From: Bacteroidota bacterium | Lineage (GTDB): Bacteria > Bacteroidota > Bacteroidia > Chitinophagales > Saprospiraceae | NCBI GenBank assembly: GCA_024642665.1 | Contig: JAHEAR010000010.1 | Span: 1-64,000 of the forward strand | DNA length: 64,000 nt | Reading direction: 5' to 3' | Notes under the pieces: model-generated | Databases searched by the model: none | Told to the model about the DNA's origin: nothing | Seen by the model: only the letters and a program-made list of their open reading frames with translations | Position numbers and translations under genes: made by a program | Shown: piece by piece, positions 9,360 to 18,857 of the stretch | Numbering within the stretch: position 1 is the stretch's first letter | How the letters are laid out: each line of letters opens with the position of its first letter

Positions 9360-10109
9360 TCATTGTTGAAGCCAGGCGCCAACAATCGCTGCTACAGAAG
9401 CAACATTCAAACTCTCGGCACCAAGACTCTGTTGATTTGAAACCGCAAAAATCTTCTTTGCATTTTGCCTGCTATCGGGAGAGATACCCTGAGACTCATT
9501 GCCCAGCACAAAAATACCTTCTGCCGGAGGCGCCTGCTTTTGAATATCCTCGCCGCCCATATCACACGCATATACAGGAAAGTTTAAAGAGATTATTTGC
9601 TGGAGATCCACTTCACATGTTTTCACACGAAGAAAACTGGACATGGAGGATTGAATGACCTTCTGATTATATACGTCCGCGCAGTCCGGCGAAAGAAAAG
9701 CGTATTCCATGCCAAACCAGTCTGCGACTCTTAGTATAGTACCAAGATTACCGGGATCACGGATTCCTTCTAAATAAAATATTTTTTTGCCGTTTATGTC
9801 TTTTGGCAATTCCTCAACCGGAGGGAGTTTACACAAAGTCAGAATTCCGGGAGGCGTCGCGAGTTGCGAAATGGACTTCATTTCCTGAGGCGATACGGAG
9901 AGAATCTGGTCGTCTTTGCCATACTCGATTAGAATCGATTGATAATCAGGATTAGAAATATATATGGATTCGACCATATTTTGATGCCCGGCAAGCAACT
10001 CTTTAGTAATTTTAAGCCCTTCAACTATGAATTTATCATACTTTAGCCTATACTTTTTATGTTGAAGAGAGTGTATAAGTTTGATCCGCGCCTTGGATAG
10101 TTGCTCCAT
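9360..10109 (-). CDS. SpoU/TrmH-family RNA 2'-O-methyltransferase
   Basis: This 249-residue protein has the SpoU layout: an N-terminal RNA-binding part (about 1-95; KYDKFIVEGLK) and a knotted methyltransferase domain with the three motifs FYLEGIRDPGNLGTILRVAD, FVLGNESQGIS and LNVASVAAIV. These bind S-adenosylmethionine and methylate a ribose of rRNA or tRNA; the exact position cannot be read from sequence. It is divergent from the Omp85-type gene at 10081, with overlapping 5' ends. In many Bacteroidota an RNA methyltransferase gene sits beside an Omp85 gene in this way, to my recollection. Confidence 0.9.
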   Translation of the reverse strand: MEQLSKARIKLIHSLQHKKYRLKYDKFIVEGLKITKELLAGHQNMVESIYISNPDYQSILIEYGKDDQILSVSPQEMKSISQLATPPGILTLCKLPPVEELPKDINGKKIFYLEGIRDPGNLGTILRVADWFGMEYAFLSPDCADVYNQKVIQSSMSSFLRVKTCEVDLQQIISLNFPVYACDMGGEDIQKQAPPAEGIFVLGNESQGISPDSRQNAKKIFAVSNQQSLGAESLNVASVAAIVGAWLQQ

Positions 10110-12537
10110 TATAAAATTTTGTCGATCGGGACATCATCAGCGTAGCCTGTGGTGGTTGACCTGCACGTCCCTGGTGATTATCCTTTCTTCATGCAATAGT
10201 AAAAAAAATCTGCTGGAGAGTCAGTCATTTCTAACCACAAACAAGATTCAGATTAAATCTGACCATTCCATCCATAATAAAGTTGAACTCAAAGAGGCCC
10301 TGCAATCGATTTATCGCCAGCGTCAGACCAAGTATTCATTAGGATTTCCAAGACACGTCTTTTATTATAATTACCAAAAAAAAATCGCCAAAAAGCCCAA
10401 TTCCAAAAAATGGGATGAAGAGCGAATCATCAAAAATCGGCCGATTATTTTTGACTCGCTGAAAGCTGCTCAAACCCAGGTTGATTTTACCAAATACCTG
10501 GCCTTTCGAGGGTATCGCGCTGCCTTCGTCACCTATGATGCCAGGACAAGAAACAAAAGCACAGAAGTCCGGTATGCCATTAACCTTGGGCCAAGACTAA
10601 TGATTGACTCATTAATTATTATAGCCGAAGATTCCTCCCTTCAGGAGATCATCGATCAGCAACATAAAAGTGCATTTAGTCCGTCCAATAGTCCTCTGGA
10701 TATTCAATTATACAATCAGGAAAAAGTAAAACTGGCTCGCCTTATTCAAAATCAAGGATATGCGACGTTTGATGAGACCTACATACTTCCGCTGGAAGTG
10801 GATACAAGCCAACACCGCGTGATCGCCACCATGCGGCTGACCAACCCCACCGATAGCACATTTCATAAAAAATACCGGGTCGGAGAAGTTACTGTTTATC
10901 CTGATTATTCAATTGTTGCCCCCGTACCTTTAGAAGACACCCTCATAAACCATATCCGATATTTTGTACCAGACAAGAATAGTTTCACCTTAAAACCGGA
11001 TATGATTGAACGAAATATTTTTGTTCGTTCCGGTGACTTTACGAATACCGATCATTTGGAGCATACGCGAAAAAATCTTGCGCGCATTGAATTAATAAAA
11101 TTTGTTTCCCCCAGTGCCCTAATAGATACGTCCGCAAATGAGTTCCCCTCAGTAGACTACTCTTTTTATCTGACCCGTAATAAAAAAATAAACTTTGACT
11201 TAAGTGGTGAGCTGACGTATTCAAATATTGCCTCTCAAACCAGAAAATCACTTTTTGGCACCTCCTTCAGCAGCACCTATCGGGATCGCAATATCTTCGG
11301 AAAAGCAGAAGTGCTGAATGTCAATATGGAACTGGGGTTTGATTTCAACTTTGTCAATAAGGATCAGGCTGAAAAACCTCCACTATTGAATAGCTTTAAT
11401 ACAGGTCTGGAAGGAAGCCTTGCATTTCGTCGATTCATGGATCCATTGAATCTGTATCAACTATTTGGACGATCGCGTAAAGTTGAAAAATCCAATACCA
11501 TTGCTACAAAAATCAACAAATGGTTACTCGAAGATGCCACCACACGCGTTGGTGCAGGTTTCGATTATGTGATCATTTCTGATTTTTTCGATTACTACAA
11601 CGTCAATGTCAATCTGAGTTATGACGTTCAACCCGATCCCTTTAAAAAACTGTATATCACCCGAATTGGCTTTGATTTATATGTCCCTACGGCCAAACCA
11701 GCCTATCAGAAAATTCTTGATCAAAACAAATTTCTTGCCGAAAGTTTTGGTAACCAGTTATACACAGGACTACTCTTCAAAAGCTATTTGTATGAAATCA
11801 ACTCAAAAGACAAAGCGAGGATAGGCCGTTTTAAATTACTGCACAATTTTGAACTGTCAGGTCTTGAAATGCTTGGTATCAATTCTATTGTGAATGTCAT
11901 TAATAACAATACGAAGGAGATCGTTCTCAATCCAAATGGCGGGCCGGACAAAACAGTTCAATTCTCGCAGTATGCCAGAGGAGAAATTGATCTGCGATAT
12001 TACCTTCGACTTTCCAGTGAAACTACTTTTGCCGCAAAATTCAATATTGGTATCGCATCCCCTTTTGGTCCATTCACAAAACAAACCCCTTATCCAAGAC
12101 AGTTTTTTGTGGGTGGGGCACTAAGCAACAGAGCCTGGCAAGTAAGACAACTCGGACCCGGCGGCTATAATGATACGACAACCATAGATCCAAATCTTCC
12201 CTATTATCAAACAGGTGACTTCAAGCTTGATTTATCCGCCGAACTACGCTTTAATCTATTTTGGTATTTTAAAGGAGTCGTTTTTGTGGATGCTGCCAAT
12301 GTATGGATTTTAAAAAATGACCTCACCAGACCAGGGGCAAATTTAAGTTCTGATTTTATCAATCAATTAGGAATTGGCTATGGCTATGGAATAAGACTTG
12401 ATCTTGATTTCTTCATTATCCGACTGGATCTTGGCTATAAACTGCATAACCCATTTCCGGTGGATGGCTCACGCTGGCTAAAACAACGGTTTCCGAAAGG
12501 CTCCATTCCACAAATTGCAATAGGACATAAATTCTAA
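10081..12537 (+). CDS. TamL-like lipoprotein of the Omp85/BamA-TamA family
   Basis: The protein has up to 818 residues. It has a hydrophobic stretch ending in a lipobox (IILSSC, Cys at about residue 38), POTRA-like segments (about 170-350), and a C-terminal 16-stranded barrel domain (about 370-818) with GGALSNRAWQVRQLGPG, equivalent to the conserved loop-6 motif of Omp85 proteins. It would be inserted in the outer membrane and help insert other outer-membrane proteins; TamL is the lipidated Bacteroidota form of TamA. No tamB lies beside it. The start is uncertain: no ATG exists before the lipobox, and TTG 10081, TTG 10093 or a rarer codon near 10108-10111 are all possible. TTG 10081 overlaps the divergent methyltransferase gene by 29 bp. 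Confidence 0.85.
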   Translation: MIRALDSCSIIKFCRSGHHQRSLWWLTCTSLVIILSSCNSKKNLLESQSFLTTNKIQIKSDHSIHNKVELKEALQSIYRQRQTKYSLGFPRHVFYYNYQKKIAKKPNSKKWDEERIIKNRPIIFDSLKAAQTQVDFTKYLAFRGYRAAFVTYDARTRNKSTEVRYAINLGPRLMIDSLIIIAEDSSLQEIIDQQHKSAFSPSNSPLDIQLYNQEKVKLARLIQNQGYATFDETYILPLEVDTSQHRVIATMRLTNPTDSTFHKKYRVGEVTVYPDYSIVAPVPLEDTLINHIRYFVPDKNSFTLKPDMIERNIFVRSGDFTNTDHLEHTRKNLARIELIKFVSPSALIDTSANEFPSVDYSFYLTRNKKINFDLSGELTYSNIASQTRKSLFGTSFSSTYRDRNIFGKAEVLNVNMELGFDFNFVNKDQAEKPPLLNSFNTGLEGSLAFRRFMDPLNLYQLFGRSRKVEKSNTIATKINKWLLEDATTRVGAGFDYVIISDFFDYYNVNVNLSYDVQPDPFKKLYITRIGFDLYVPTAKPAYQKILDQNKFLAESFGNQLYTGLLFKSYLYEINSKDKARIGRFKLLHNFELSGLEMLGINSIVNVINNNTKEIVLNPNGGPDKTVQFSQYARGEIDLRYYLRLSSETTFAAKFNIGIASPFGPFTKQTPYPRQFFVGGALSNRAWQVRQLGPGGYNDTTTIDPNLPYYQTGDFKLDLSAELRFNLFWYFKGVVFVDAANVWILKNDLTRPGANLSSDFINQLGIGYGYGIRLDLDFFIIRLDLGYKLHNPFPVDGSRWLKQRFPKGSIPQIAIGHKF

Positions 12538-12545
12538 AGGAAGAA

Positions 12546-13181
12546 TTATTTATAATTAGGATTATACAAACTGCAGATCGGACAGTTGTCCACTATATGT
12601 CCTCTGGCCGGACAGTATTCTCTGCCGTAAAAGATAATCTGAAGATGAAGCTTATTCCATGTATCCTCCGGAAATAATTTTTTCATATCCCGCTCCGTTT
12701 GCTCCACATTTTTACCATTGCTTAATCCCCACCGATACGCAAGGCGATGAATATGCGTATCCACCGGAAAAGCCGGCACGCCAAATGCCTGAGACATCAC
12801 CACAGAAGCCGTTTTATGCCCCACACCGGGAAGTGCTTCCAAGTCCTCAAATGATTCAGGGACATTCCCCCCATGCCGTTCAAGCAGCAACCTGGACATC
12901 TCATGAATGTTTTTTGATTTAGTTGGGGAAAGCCCGCATGGTTTGATGATATCGCGAATCGTCCCAACCTTTAACCGTGCCATGTCTTTTGGATTATTAG
13001 CACGGGCAAAAAGTAAAGGCGTGATTTGATTCACCCTTGCATCCGTGCATTGCGCTGACAACATCACTGCGACCAGCAAAGTATAAGGATCTGCATGATC
13101 CAGCGGAATCGGGACTTCCGGATAAAGTCCATCAAGGATTTCACCTATTTTCTCTGCTTTACTTTTTTTGGAAATGCGCAC
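12546..13181 (-). CDS. nth: Endonuclease III (DNA glycosylase/AP lyase)
   Basis: This 211-residue enzyme removes oxidised pyrimidines in base-excision repair. The helix-hairpin-helix LPGVGHKTA carries the catalytic Lys123, and Asp141 lies in FPVDTHIHR; both sit three positions after their E. coli equivalents. The C-terminal iron-sulfur region is unusual: Cys190, Cys200 and Cys203 are present with spacing C-x9-C-x2-C, and the fourth ligand seen in the classic C-x6-C-x2-C-x5-C is missing before the protein ends at residue 211. The cluster may be absent or use another ligand. The gene is 9 bp after the acyl-CoA reductase gene and probably in the same transcript. Confidence 0.93.
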   Translation of the reverse strand: MRISKKSKAEKIGEILDGLYPEVPIPLDHADPYTLLVAVMLSAQCTDARVNQITPLLFARANNPKDMARLKVGTIRDIIKPCGLSPTKSKNIHEMSRLLLERHGGNVPESFEDLEALPGVGHKTASVVMSQAFGVPAFPVDTHIHRLAYRWGLSNGKNVEQTERDMKKLFPEDTWNKLHLQIIFYGREYCPARGHIVDNCPICSLYNPNYK

Positions 13182-13190
13182 GCCTCCGGC

Positions 13191-14207
13191 TTATAAGGTT
13201 GAAAGAAACGCCATCGTATCGACACCATCAGCATATTGATTCAAAGCAGGCAGCTGACTTTCACCAAAAGCAACATGATCCCACCCTTCTATCGGTGACC
13301 CACTGACCACACATTGTATTTCCTCTCTTTTGGCATGCAGATCATCCTGTAATGTCGCCGTTGAATTGTAGTAGCTGTAATGCAAACTACCAATCCGAGA
13401 AGCAATCGCATCATCTTCTTTCAATATGATATTCCCCAGATTGATGTGAGGAATTGAGTTAATGATATACAAGGCAAAATTATACTCCAGATTATTTTTA
13501 TACTTATTGTGATCTGACAAATAAGCCCACGTAGCGACCACTTCTTCCCATGGCTTAAAATCATAGCCTTGCGGGACGTAGATTTTTGACACATTTCTAC
13601 AGCCCAATCCAAAATATTGAAAGATATCCTTTGCAAGTTGCTTTAAGTCATCCATGCTTTCCTCACCGGTCAGCACGGCTATGCCATTGCGATTCCGACG
13701 AAGGATATGCGGATACGCGCTAAAATAATAGTCAAAGTATCGCGAACTATTATTACTGCCTGTCGCTATCACCGCATCGAAATGTTCAAGTCGCGAGGTA
13801 TAGGATATTGATTTGGCAAGAGAGGGTACCACATGAGTCCATTGCTCCACTACCCAGGGCAATAAATGTGCATCTTTATCACTTAGTTTGACAACGGCCT
13901 GATGACCACTCATCAGCACACAAAACAAATCATGAAATCCGACTAATGGCAAATTACCTGCCATGATCACCGCTACTTTCTTCGATTCGTTAGAAGCCGG
14001 ATATGTCGCAAGCCATAGTCTGCAATATTCCTCAACTAGAAATCTATCCGTAATGGAAGTAATAGCTTCTTTGATAAACGCATGTGTAAACCATGGATTA
14101 AATGCCTGAGCCTTATTAAACACTTCCTCTTTTAAGGACGTATCAGCAGCAAGAAGTTCACACAAATCAGGTAATGATTTCAAAAGTTCTGTCCTATTGT
14201 CCATCAA
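13191..14207 (-). CDS. LuxC-type acyl-CoA reductase
   Basis: This 338-residue protein matches the acyl-CoA reductase family common in Bacteroidota. NADPH-dependent reduction of a fatty acyl-CoA to the aldehyde is the expected reaction. The segment AVIMAGNLPLVGFHDLF binds the cofactor region, TGSNNSSRYF follows, and the probable active-site Cys lies in GLGCRNVSKIYVP (about residue 204). It overlaps the upstream pseudouridine synthase by 4 bp (ATGA) and precedes nth by 9 bp, so the three genes are probably cotranscribed though not linked in function. No luciferase genes are near, so a role in light production is excluded. Confidence 0.88.
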   Translation of the reverse strand: MMDNRTELLKSLPDLCELLAADTSLKEEVFNKAQAFNPWFTHAFIKEAITSITDRFLVEEYCRLWLATYPASNESKKVAVIMAGNLPLVGFHDLFCVLMSGHQAVVKLSDKDAHLLPWVVEQWTHVVPSLAKSISYTSRLEHFDAVIATGSNNSSRYFDYYFSAYPHILRRNRNGIAVLTGEESMDDLKQLAKDIFQYFGLGCRNVSKIYVPQGYDFKPWEEVVATWAYLSDHNKYKNNLEYNFALYIINSIPHINLGNIILKEDDAIASRIGSLHYSYYNSTATLQDDLHAKREEIQCVVSGSPIEGWDHVAFGESQLPALNQYADGVDTMAFLSTL

Positions 14208-15262
14208 CCCAGATTTTCTTTTTTATGGGATACATAGGCCCTCCACTTGTCCAGCAGCTGGGTCATATCTTCAGGCAATTCAGACTCGAAATACATATTT
14301 TGACCGGTGGTTGGATGAACGAAACCTAACGTACGGGCATGCAATGCCTGACGATTGCATATCTTGAAACAATTATCAACATACTGTCGATATTTTGTAA
14401 AAACAGTTCCTTTTACAATGTGGTCACCACCATAACGGGTATCACTGAACACCGGATGCCCCTTATGCTTCATATGCACTCTGATCTGATGTGTCCGACC
14501 GGTTTCCAAAACACATTTCACCAAACTCACATAATATAAATCCTCCAGCGTTTCATAATGCGTAATGGATTCCTTGCCCTCTTCCCCATCTTCAAAGACT
14601 GTCATCAAAAGACGGAAACGCGGATCTCTGCCGATATTCCCTTCAATGGTTCCTGATGGCGGATCAGGCGTACCCCAGACTATCGCATTGTACTCCCGAA
14701 GAATAGAATGATCAAAAAATTGTTTGGCCAGATGGGTCATGGCATAATCATTCTTTGCGATTAATAATAATCCTGACGTATCCTTATCAATTCGATGCAC
14801 TAATCCCGGTCGGTCCGGAGAATTCCCTTCCATCACGGGCATCTTCGTTTTGCGCAAATGATAGACCAGCGCATTTACCAGTGTACCAGTTTCATGACTG
14901 ATACCCGGATGCACCACTAAACCTGCCGGCTTATAAATCACCATCACATCGTCATCCTCATAACGTATATCCAAAGGAATATCTTCTGCCACAATACGCT
15001 CACCAATATTTGGTGGCTTGGGTAAAAGGATGGTGATCGTTTGGGAAGGTTTTAAAATAAAATTTGGCTTAATCACCTGATCATCGACTTTGATCGATCC
15101 TGCTCGAATACCATTCTGTATCTTATTACGTGATACACCTTCCATGTGCATCTGAATATACTTATCCGCCCGAACCGGCTTTAATCCCCCGGGAGTAATA
15201 AAACGAAAATGCTCATATAAGCCATCCTCCCCATCTAATTCTATTTCCTGATCTTCTATCAT
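14204..15262 (-). CDS. RluA/RluD-family 23S rRNA pseudouridine synthase
   Basis: This 352-residue protein has an N-terminal S4 RNA-binding domain (about residues 30-90) and a pseudouridine synthase domain with the catalytic Asp in HRIDKDTSGLLL. The segment GRTHQIRVHMKHKGHPVFSD is a further family signature. RluD forms pseudouridines in helix 69 of 23S rRNA and is the likeliest match by length and S4 domain. The ATG at 15262 sits 5 bp after a -7 box, which suggests a leaderless transcript. It is the first gene of a three-gene set with the acyl-CoA reductase and nth. Confidence 0.9.
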   Translation of the reverse strand: MIEDQEIELDGEDGLYEHFRFITPGGLKPVRADKYIQMHMEGVSRNKIQNGIRAGSIKVDDQVIKPNFILKPSQTITILLPKPPNIGERIVAEDIPLDIRYEDDDVMVIYKPAGLVVHPGISHETGTLVNALVYHLRKTKMPVMEGNSPDRPGLVHRIDKDTSGLLLIAKNDYAMTHLAKQFFDHSILREYNAIVWGTPDPPSGTIEGNIGRDPRFRLLMTVFEDGEEGKESITHYETLEDLYYVSLVKCVLETGRTHQIRVHMKHKGHPVFSDTRYGGDHIVKGTVFTKYRQYVDNCFKICNRQALHARTLGFVHPTTGQNMYFESELPEDMTQLLDKWRAYVSHKKENLG

Positions 15263-15266
15263 AATG

Positions 15267-15274
15267 CAAAAGTA
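15267..15274 (-). promoter_or_regulatory. Bacteroidota -7 box for the pseudouridine synthase
   Basis: Minus-strand TACTTTTG, a full TAnnTTTG match. Its last base is only 5 bp from the A of the start codon, so a transcript beginning at the usual distance would have almost no leader. Confidence 0.5.
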
Positions 15275-15296
15275 GCAGAAAGCTGACAGCTTCCCG

Positions 15297-16037
15297 TTAA
15301 AACAAATAACTCAACCCTGCAGAAATCTTCAACCAATTGCCGGAAGAGGTGTGTTTTTCAAAATAATCAATTGGAAACCCTGTAGTTCCTTTGTTGTTTT
15401 CATCTAGAGACATAAATGTCGCACTTGGATTAACAACAAAACCCATTCTGATATCGCCACGGACATACCAGATGTCGGGGACGATGTGAACGCCAAAATC
15501 TATTCCGTAGGATATCACAGCATCATTCGATTCGGAAATACGATCAATATTCTCCTGCGTATCACGATCCGTGATGATTGAGCTCGTTTGAAAGACAGCC
15601 ATCCCCACTCGTCCCTGCAGATAGGGCTGAAGCAACCAATTGATTTCAGGATAAAACCCGGCCGTAAGTCCAAAATCCAATCTGCGGGTTGTTGCCCGGT
15701 CTCGTGCATCGATTTGATCGTCCGGCGTAGCATAGGTATACTTCAAAACATATTTACTCAAAAAAGCTTCACTAAAATATAGTCCGCCTAAAAAAGGTTT
15801 ATTGTATTGCAAACGATACTGCGCCTCAATATGATATCCCCATTGCACATCATCCAGAAACATCTTTACCGGTGATTGGGGAATCATGGATATGCCATGC
15901 ACACTTACCAACCAGCGAGGGAGTGCTTCGATAATATATTGAGACGAACATTTGGTAGAGGAAATAGCAATCATAAAAACAATTGCACCAATTCCGGAAA
16001 CATATTTTACCAAATGACGAAAAGCAGAAATTTTCAC
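15297..16037 (-). CDS. Putative outer-membrane beta-barrel protein
   Basis: This 246-residue protein has an N-terminal hydrophobic signal (about residues 12-33) and then alternating strands rich in aromatic residues, ending in the hydrophobic ISAGLSYLF. A terminal Phe is the usual signal for outer-membrane insertion by BamA. I do not recognise a specific family. It starts 1 bp after valS ends and is therefore probably cotranscribed with it, a linkage that says little about function. The call as a barrel rests on the signal peptide, strand pattern and C-terminal Phe. Confidence 0.7.
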   Translation of the reverse strand: MKISAFRHLVKYVSGIGAIVFMIAISSTKCSSQYIIEALPRWLVSVHGISMIPQSPVKMFLDDVQWGYHIEAQYRLQYNKPFLGGLYFSEAFLSKYVLKYTYATPDDQIDARDRATTRRLDFGLTAGFYPEINWLLQPYLQGRVGMAVFQTSSIITDRDTQENIDRISESNDAVISYGIDFGVHIVPDIWYVRGDIRMGFVVNPSATFMSLDENNKGTTGFPIDYFEKHTSSGNWLKISAGLSYLF

Positions 16038-16038
16038 T

Positions 16039-18705
16039 TTAGTTTAATTGTTCTATACTCTTTCGCAACTGTTCAATTTTTGAAAGTCCGTCTGCATATT
16101 TTTGTTTTTCTTTCTCCACAACATCCGGATGGGCATTGGCGACAAACTTTTCATTTCCAAGTTTCTTGTCTACACTTTTCAAAAATCCCTCATAGTAGGC
16201 GATCTCTTCTTCCATTCGCTTTATCTCTGAATCCTTATCAACTGTCACTGTCAATGCTGCATAATACTGAAACTTGCCTGCCAGAAAAGAAACACCGGTA
16301 CCTTCCCCTACCTCGCATTCCGCATTTGCCAGTTTTTTCAAAACAAATTTTGCCCCTGGTGTATTCCACAAAGTTATCAATGATGCATCGGATGGAAATA
16401 CAATATCCATATTCTCCTTTGGAGATAGTTGATGTTGATTTCTCAATTCAAGCACGGATGTTTTAACTTCCAGCACATGCGCAAACAAATCATCGACAAC
16501 TTTATCAGCCTCCCCCAAAACATCCGGAAGTAAAGACATCATACAGTCATCTCCTTGTGGTCTCTCCTTCAATTGATGCCAGATTTCTTCCGTGATAAAA
16601 GGCATAAACGGATGCAGAAGCTTGCAGATATCTTCAAACACTTCAACGGTCGCATCATAACTTTCCTGGTCAGAAGCTTCACCAAAGGTTGGCTTAATGA
16701 CTTCCAGGAATATACTACAGAAGTCATTCCAGACAAATGAATATAACGTGGTGATCCCTTCCGACAATCTGAATTGTCTATAATCACTACGCAGTTCGTT
16801 ATCTACCTCTGCCATTCTTGATTTAATCCAACGAATCGCAATTGCGCGACCTTCATCTTGCGAAAGACTTCCATCCGTTTCCCATGACTTCACTAACCGA
16901 AGGGCATTCCAGACTTTATTGCAAAAATTTCTTCCCAGCTCACACTGCTTTTCATCAAATAAAATATCTCCACCGGCCGGCGCTGACGCCATGATACCAT
17001 AACGCACACCATCTGCCCCAAACTGTTCAATGAGTCCTAGTGCATCAGGGCTATTACCCAGTTGCTTACTCATTTTGCGTCGCTGTTTATCCCGCACCAT
17101 ACCCGTGAAATACACGGATTGAAATGGCTTTTCACCTTTCCATTCATAACCGGCCATAATCATTCTGGCTACCCATAGAAAAATAATATCCCAACCGGTC
17201 ACGAGGACACTGGTGGGATAGTAATAATCCAATTCTTTTGTGTCATTCCATCCATCAAACACACTGATGGGCCAAAGCCATGAAGAGAACCATGTATCCA
17301 GAACATCTTCATCCTGCCTCAAATTGGCTAAGGTCAAATCATCCCGACCGGTTATTCTTTTAGCTTCCAGAAGAGCCTCTTCAGCATTTTTTCCGACAAA
17401 CACCGGCTCATCGGCATCTGTGTTTAATCCGTCGGAATTACTATCGTTGAGGTACCATGCCGGTATTTGATGTCCCCACCACAATTGCCTTGAGATACAC
17501 CAGTCACGAATATTAGCCATCCAATGTCTGTAGGTATTCTTTAGATTTTCAGGATAAAACGCAATCTCATCTTCCATCACCGCTTTCAGGGCCGGATCTG
17601 CTAAAGCCTTTGTATCCACAAACCATTGAAGAGATAATCGTGGCTCCACAACCACTCGCGTTCGCTCCGATCGCCCTACATTATGCACCAACTCTTCGGT
17701 GCCCACCATGTGACCCGCCTCTTCAAGTGCCTCAAACATTTTCTTCCTGGCCTTTTCTCTGTCCAGCCCAACATAAAGCTGTGCAGCAGGACTCATCGTT
17801 CCATCAGGGTTAAGCACATCGATCACTTCGAGATTATGCCTTTTTCCAATTTCGTAATCATTGATATCATGTGCCGGCGTAACTTTCAATGCACCGGTTC
17901 CAAATTCGATATCAACATATGCATCGGCGATAATAGGTATCTCCCGATTGATCAAAGGAACAATCACCTTCTTGCCCTGAAGGGCAGTATATCGTTTATC
18001 ATCGGGATGGACCGCGATGGCAGTATCGCCCAGGATCGTTTCAGGTCTTGTTGTCGCAATTGTAATCCACTCCTCCGTACCAACGACTTTATATTTTACT
18101 TTATAAAGCAATGCTTTTTCTTCTTCATATAACACTTCTTCATTAGAGAGCACGGTCTGTGCTGCCGGATCCCAATTGACCATACGTTTTCCACGGTACA
18201 ATCTTCCCTTCTTATACAAATCCACAAAAATGCCGATGACGGCTTCGGAACGGATATCATCCATCGTAAAGGCAGTGCGCTCCCAATCACAGGAAGCTCC
18301 CAACTTTTGTAATTGATTGAAAATAATACCGCCATATTTTTCCTTCCACGCCCAGGCATGCGCCAGAAATTCTTCTCGCGTCAAATCGGATTTTTTGATG
18401 CCTTGTTCTCTCAACAAGGCAACGACTTTGGCCTCGGTGGCGATGGAGGCATGATCCATCCCTGGCACCCAACAGGCATTCTTGCCTTCCTGACGAGCTC
18501 TTCTGATGAGTGTGTCCTGGATGGTATTATTCAGGATATGACCCATATGCAGCTGCCCTGTCACATTTGGGGGCGGAATCACAATCGTAAATGGTTCCCT
18601 TTCATCCGGGACCGAATGAAAATAACCCGCCTGCATCCAATGCTGATACCATCGATCCTCAATATCTCCCGGCATGTACCGTTTGGATAATTCTTCCATA
18701 TTCAT
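16039..18705 (-). CDS. valS: Valine--tRNA ligase
   Basis: This 888-residue class I aminoacyl-tRNA synthetase charges tRNA-Val. The ATP-binding signature HMGH lies in PPPNVTGQLHMGHILNNT (about residues 45-62), and the second signature is KMSKQLGNSPD, the KMSKS variant. Between them is the CP1 editing domain (GTGALKVTPAHDINDYEIG), which removes mischarged threonine. The last 70 residues form a coiled coil, as in other ValRS proteins. Length is normal. A -7 box lies 24 bp upstream, and the barrel protein gene follows directly. Confidence 0.97.
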   Translation of the reverse strand: MNMEELSKRYMPGDIEDRWYQHWMQAGYFHSVPDEREPFTIVIPPPNVTGQLHMGHILNNTIQDTLIRRARQEGKNACWVPGMDHASIATEAKVVALLREQGIKKSDLTREEFLAHAWAWKEKYGGIIFNQLQKLGASCDWERTAFTMDDIRSEAVIGIFVDLYKKGRLYRGKRMVNWDPAAQTVLSNEEVLYEEEKALLYKVKYKVVGTEEWITIATTRPETILGDTAIAVHPDDKRYTALQGKKVIVPLINREIPIIADAYVDIEFGTGALKVTPAHDINDYEIGKRHNLEVIDVLNPDGTMSPAAQLYVGLDREKARKKMFEALEEAGHMVGTEELVHNVGRSERTRVVVEPRLSLQWFVDTKALADPALKAVMEDEIAFYPENLKNTYRHWMANIRDWCISRQLWWGHQIPAWYLNDSNSDGLNTDADEPVFVGKNAEEALLEAKRITGRDDLTLANLRQDEDVLDTWFSSWLWPISVFDGWNDTKELDYYYPTSVLVTGWDIIFLWVARMIMAGYEWKGEKPFQSVYFTGMVRDKQRRKMSKQLGNSPDALGLIEQFGADGVRYGIMASAPAGGDILFDEKQCELGRNFCNKVWNALRLVKSWETDGSLSQDEGRAIAIRWIKSRMAEVDNELRSDYRQFRLSEGITTLYSFVWNDFCSIFLEVIKPTFGEASDQESYDATVEVFEDICKLLHPFMPFITEEIWHQLKERPQGDDCMMSLLPDVLGEADKVVDDLFAHVLEVKTSVLELRNQHQLSPKENMDIVFPSDASLITLWNTPGAKFVLKKLANAECEVGEGTGVSFLAGKFQYYAALTVTVDKDSEIKRMEEEIAYYEGFLKSVDKKLGNEKFVANAHPDVVEKEKQKYADGLSKIEQLRKSIEQLN

Positions 18706-18728
18706 TTACAATGATTTGTATTTGACCG

Positions 18729-18736
18729 CAAAGATA
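18729..18736 (-). promoter_or_regulatory. Bacteroidota -7 box for valS
   Basis: Minus-strand TATCTTTG, a full TAnnTTTG match ending 24 bp before the valS ATG. Confidence 0.6.
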
Positions 18737-18857
18737 ATGGACATAGGCATAGTTCCATGACCTCTCAGCCGGAACAGAGGACAGAACCTATCCCTTTTTA
18801 TATGGTATAACGATTCTGAGAAACCCGACCCTTAATCAAATATTAATTATTAGCTGA

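Noticed and set aside
13191-14207. Part of a bioluminescence (lux) operon
   Set aside because: The LuxC-type gene sits between an rRNA pseudouridine synthase and nth, with no luxA, B, D or E homologue in the window.
15876-16466. 196-codon plus-strand frame across the valS/barrel-protein junction
   Set aside because: It lies antisense to valS and the barrel protein and has low-complexity His- and Ser-rich content with no recognisable domain.
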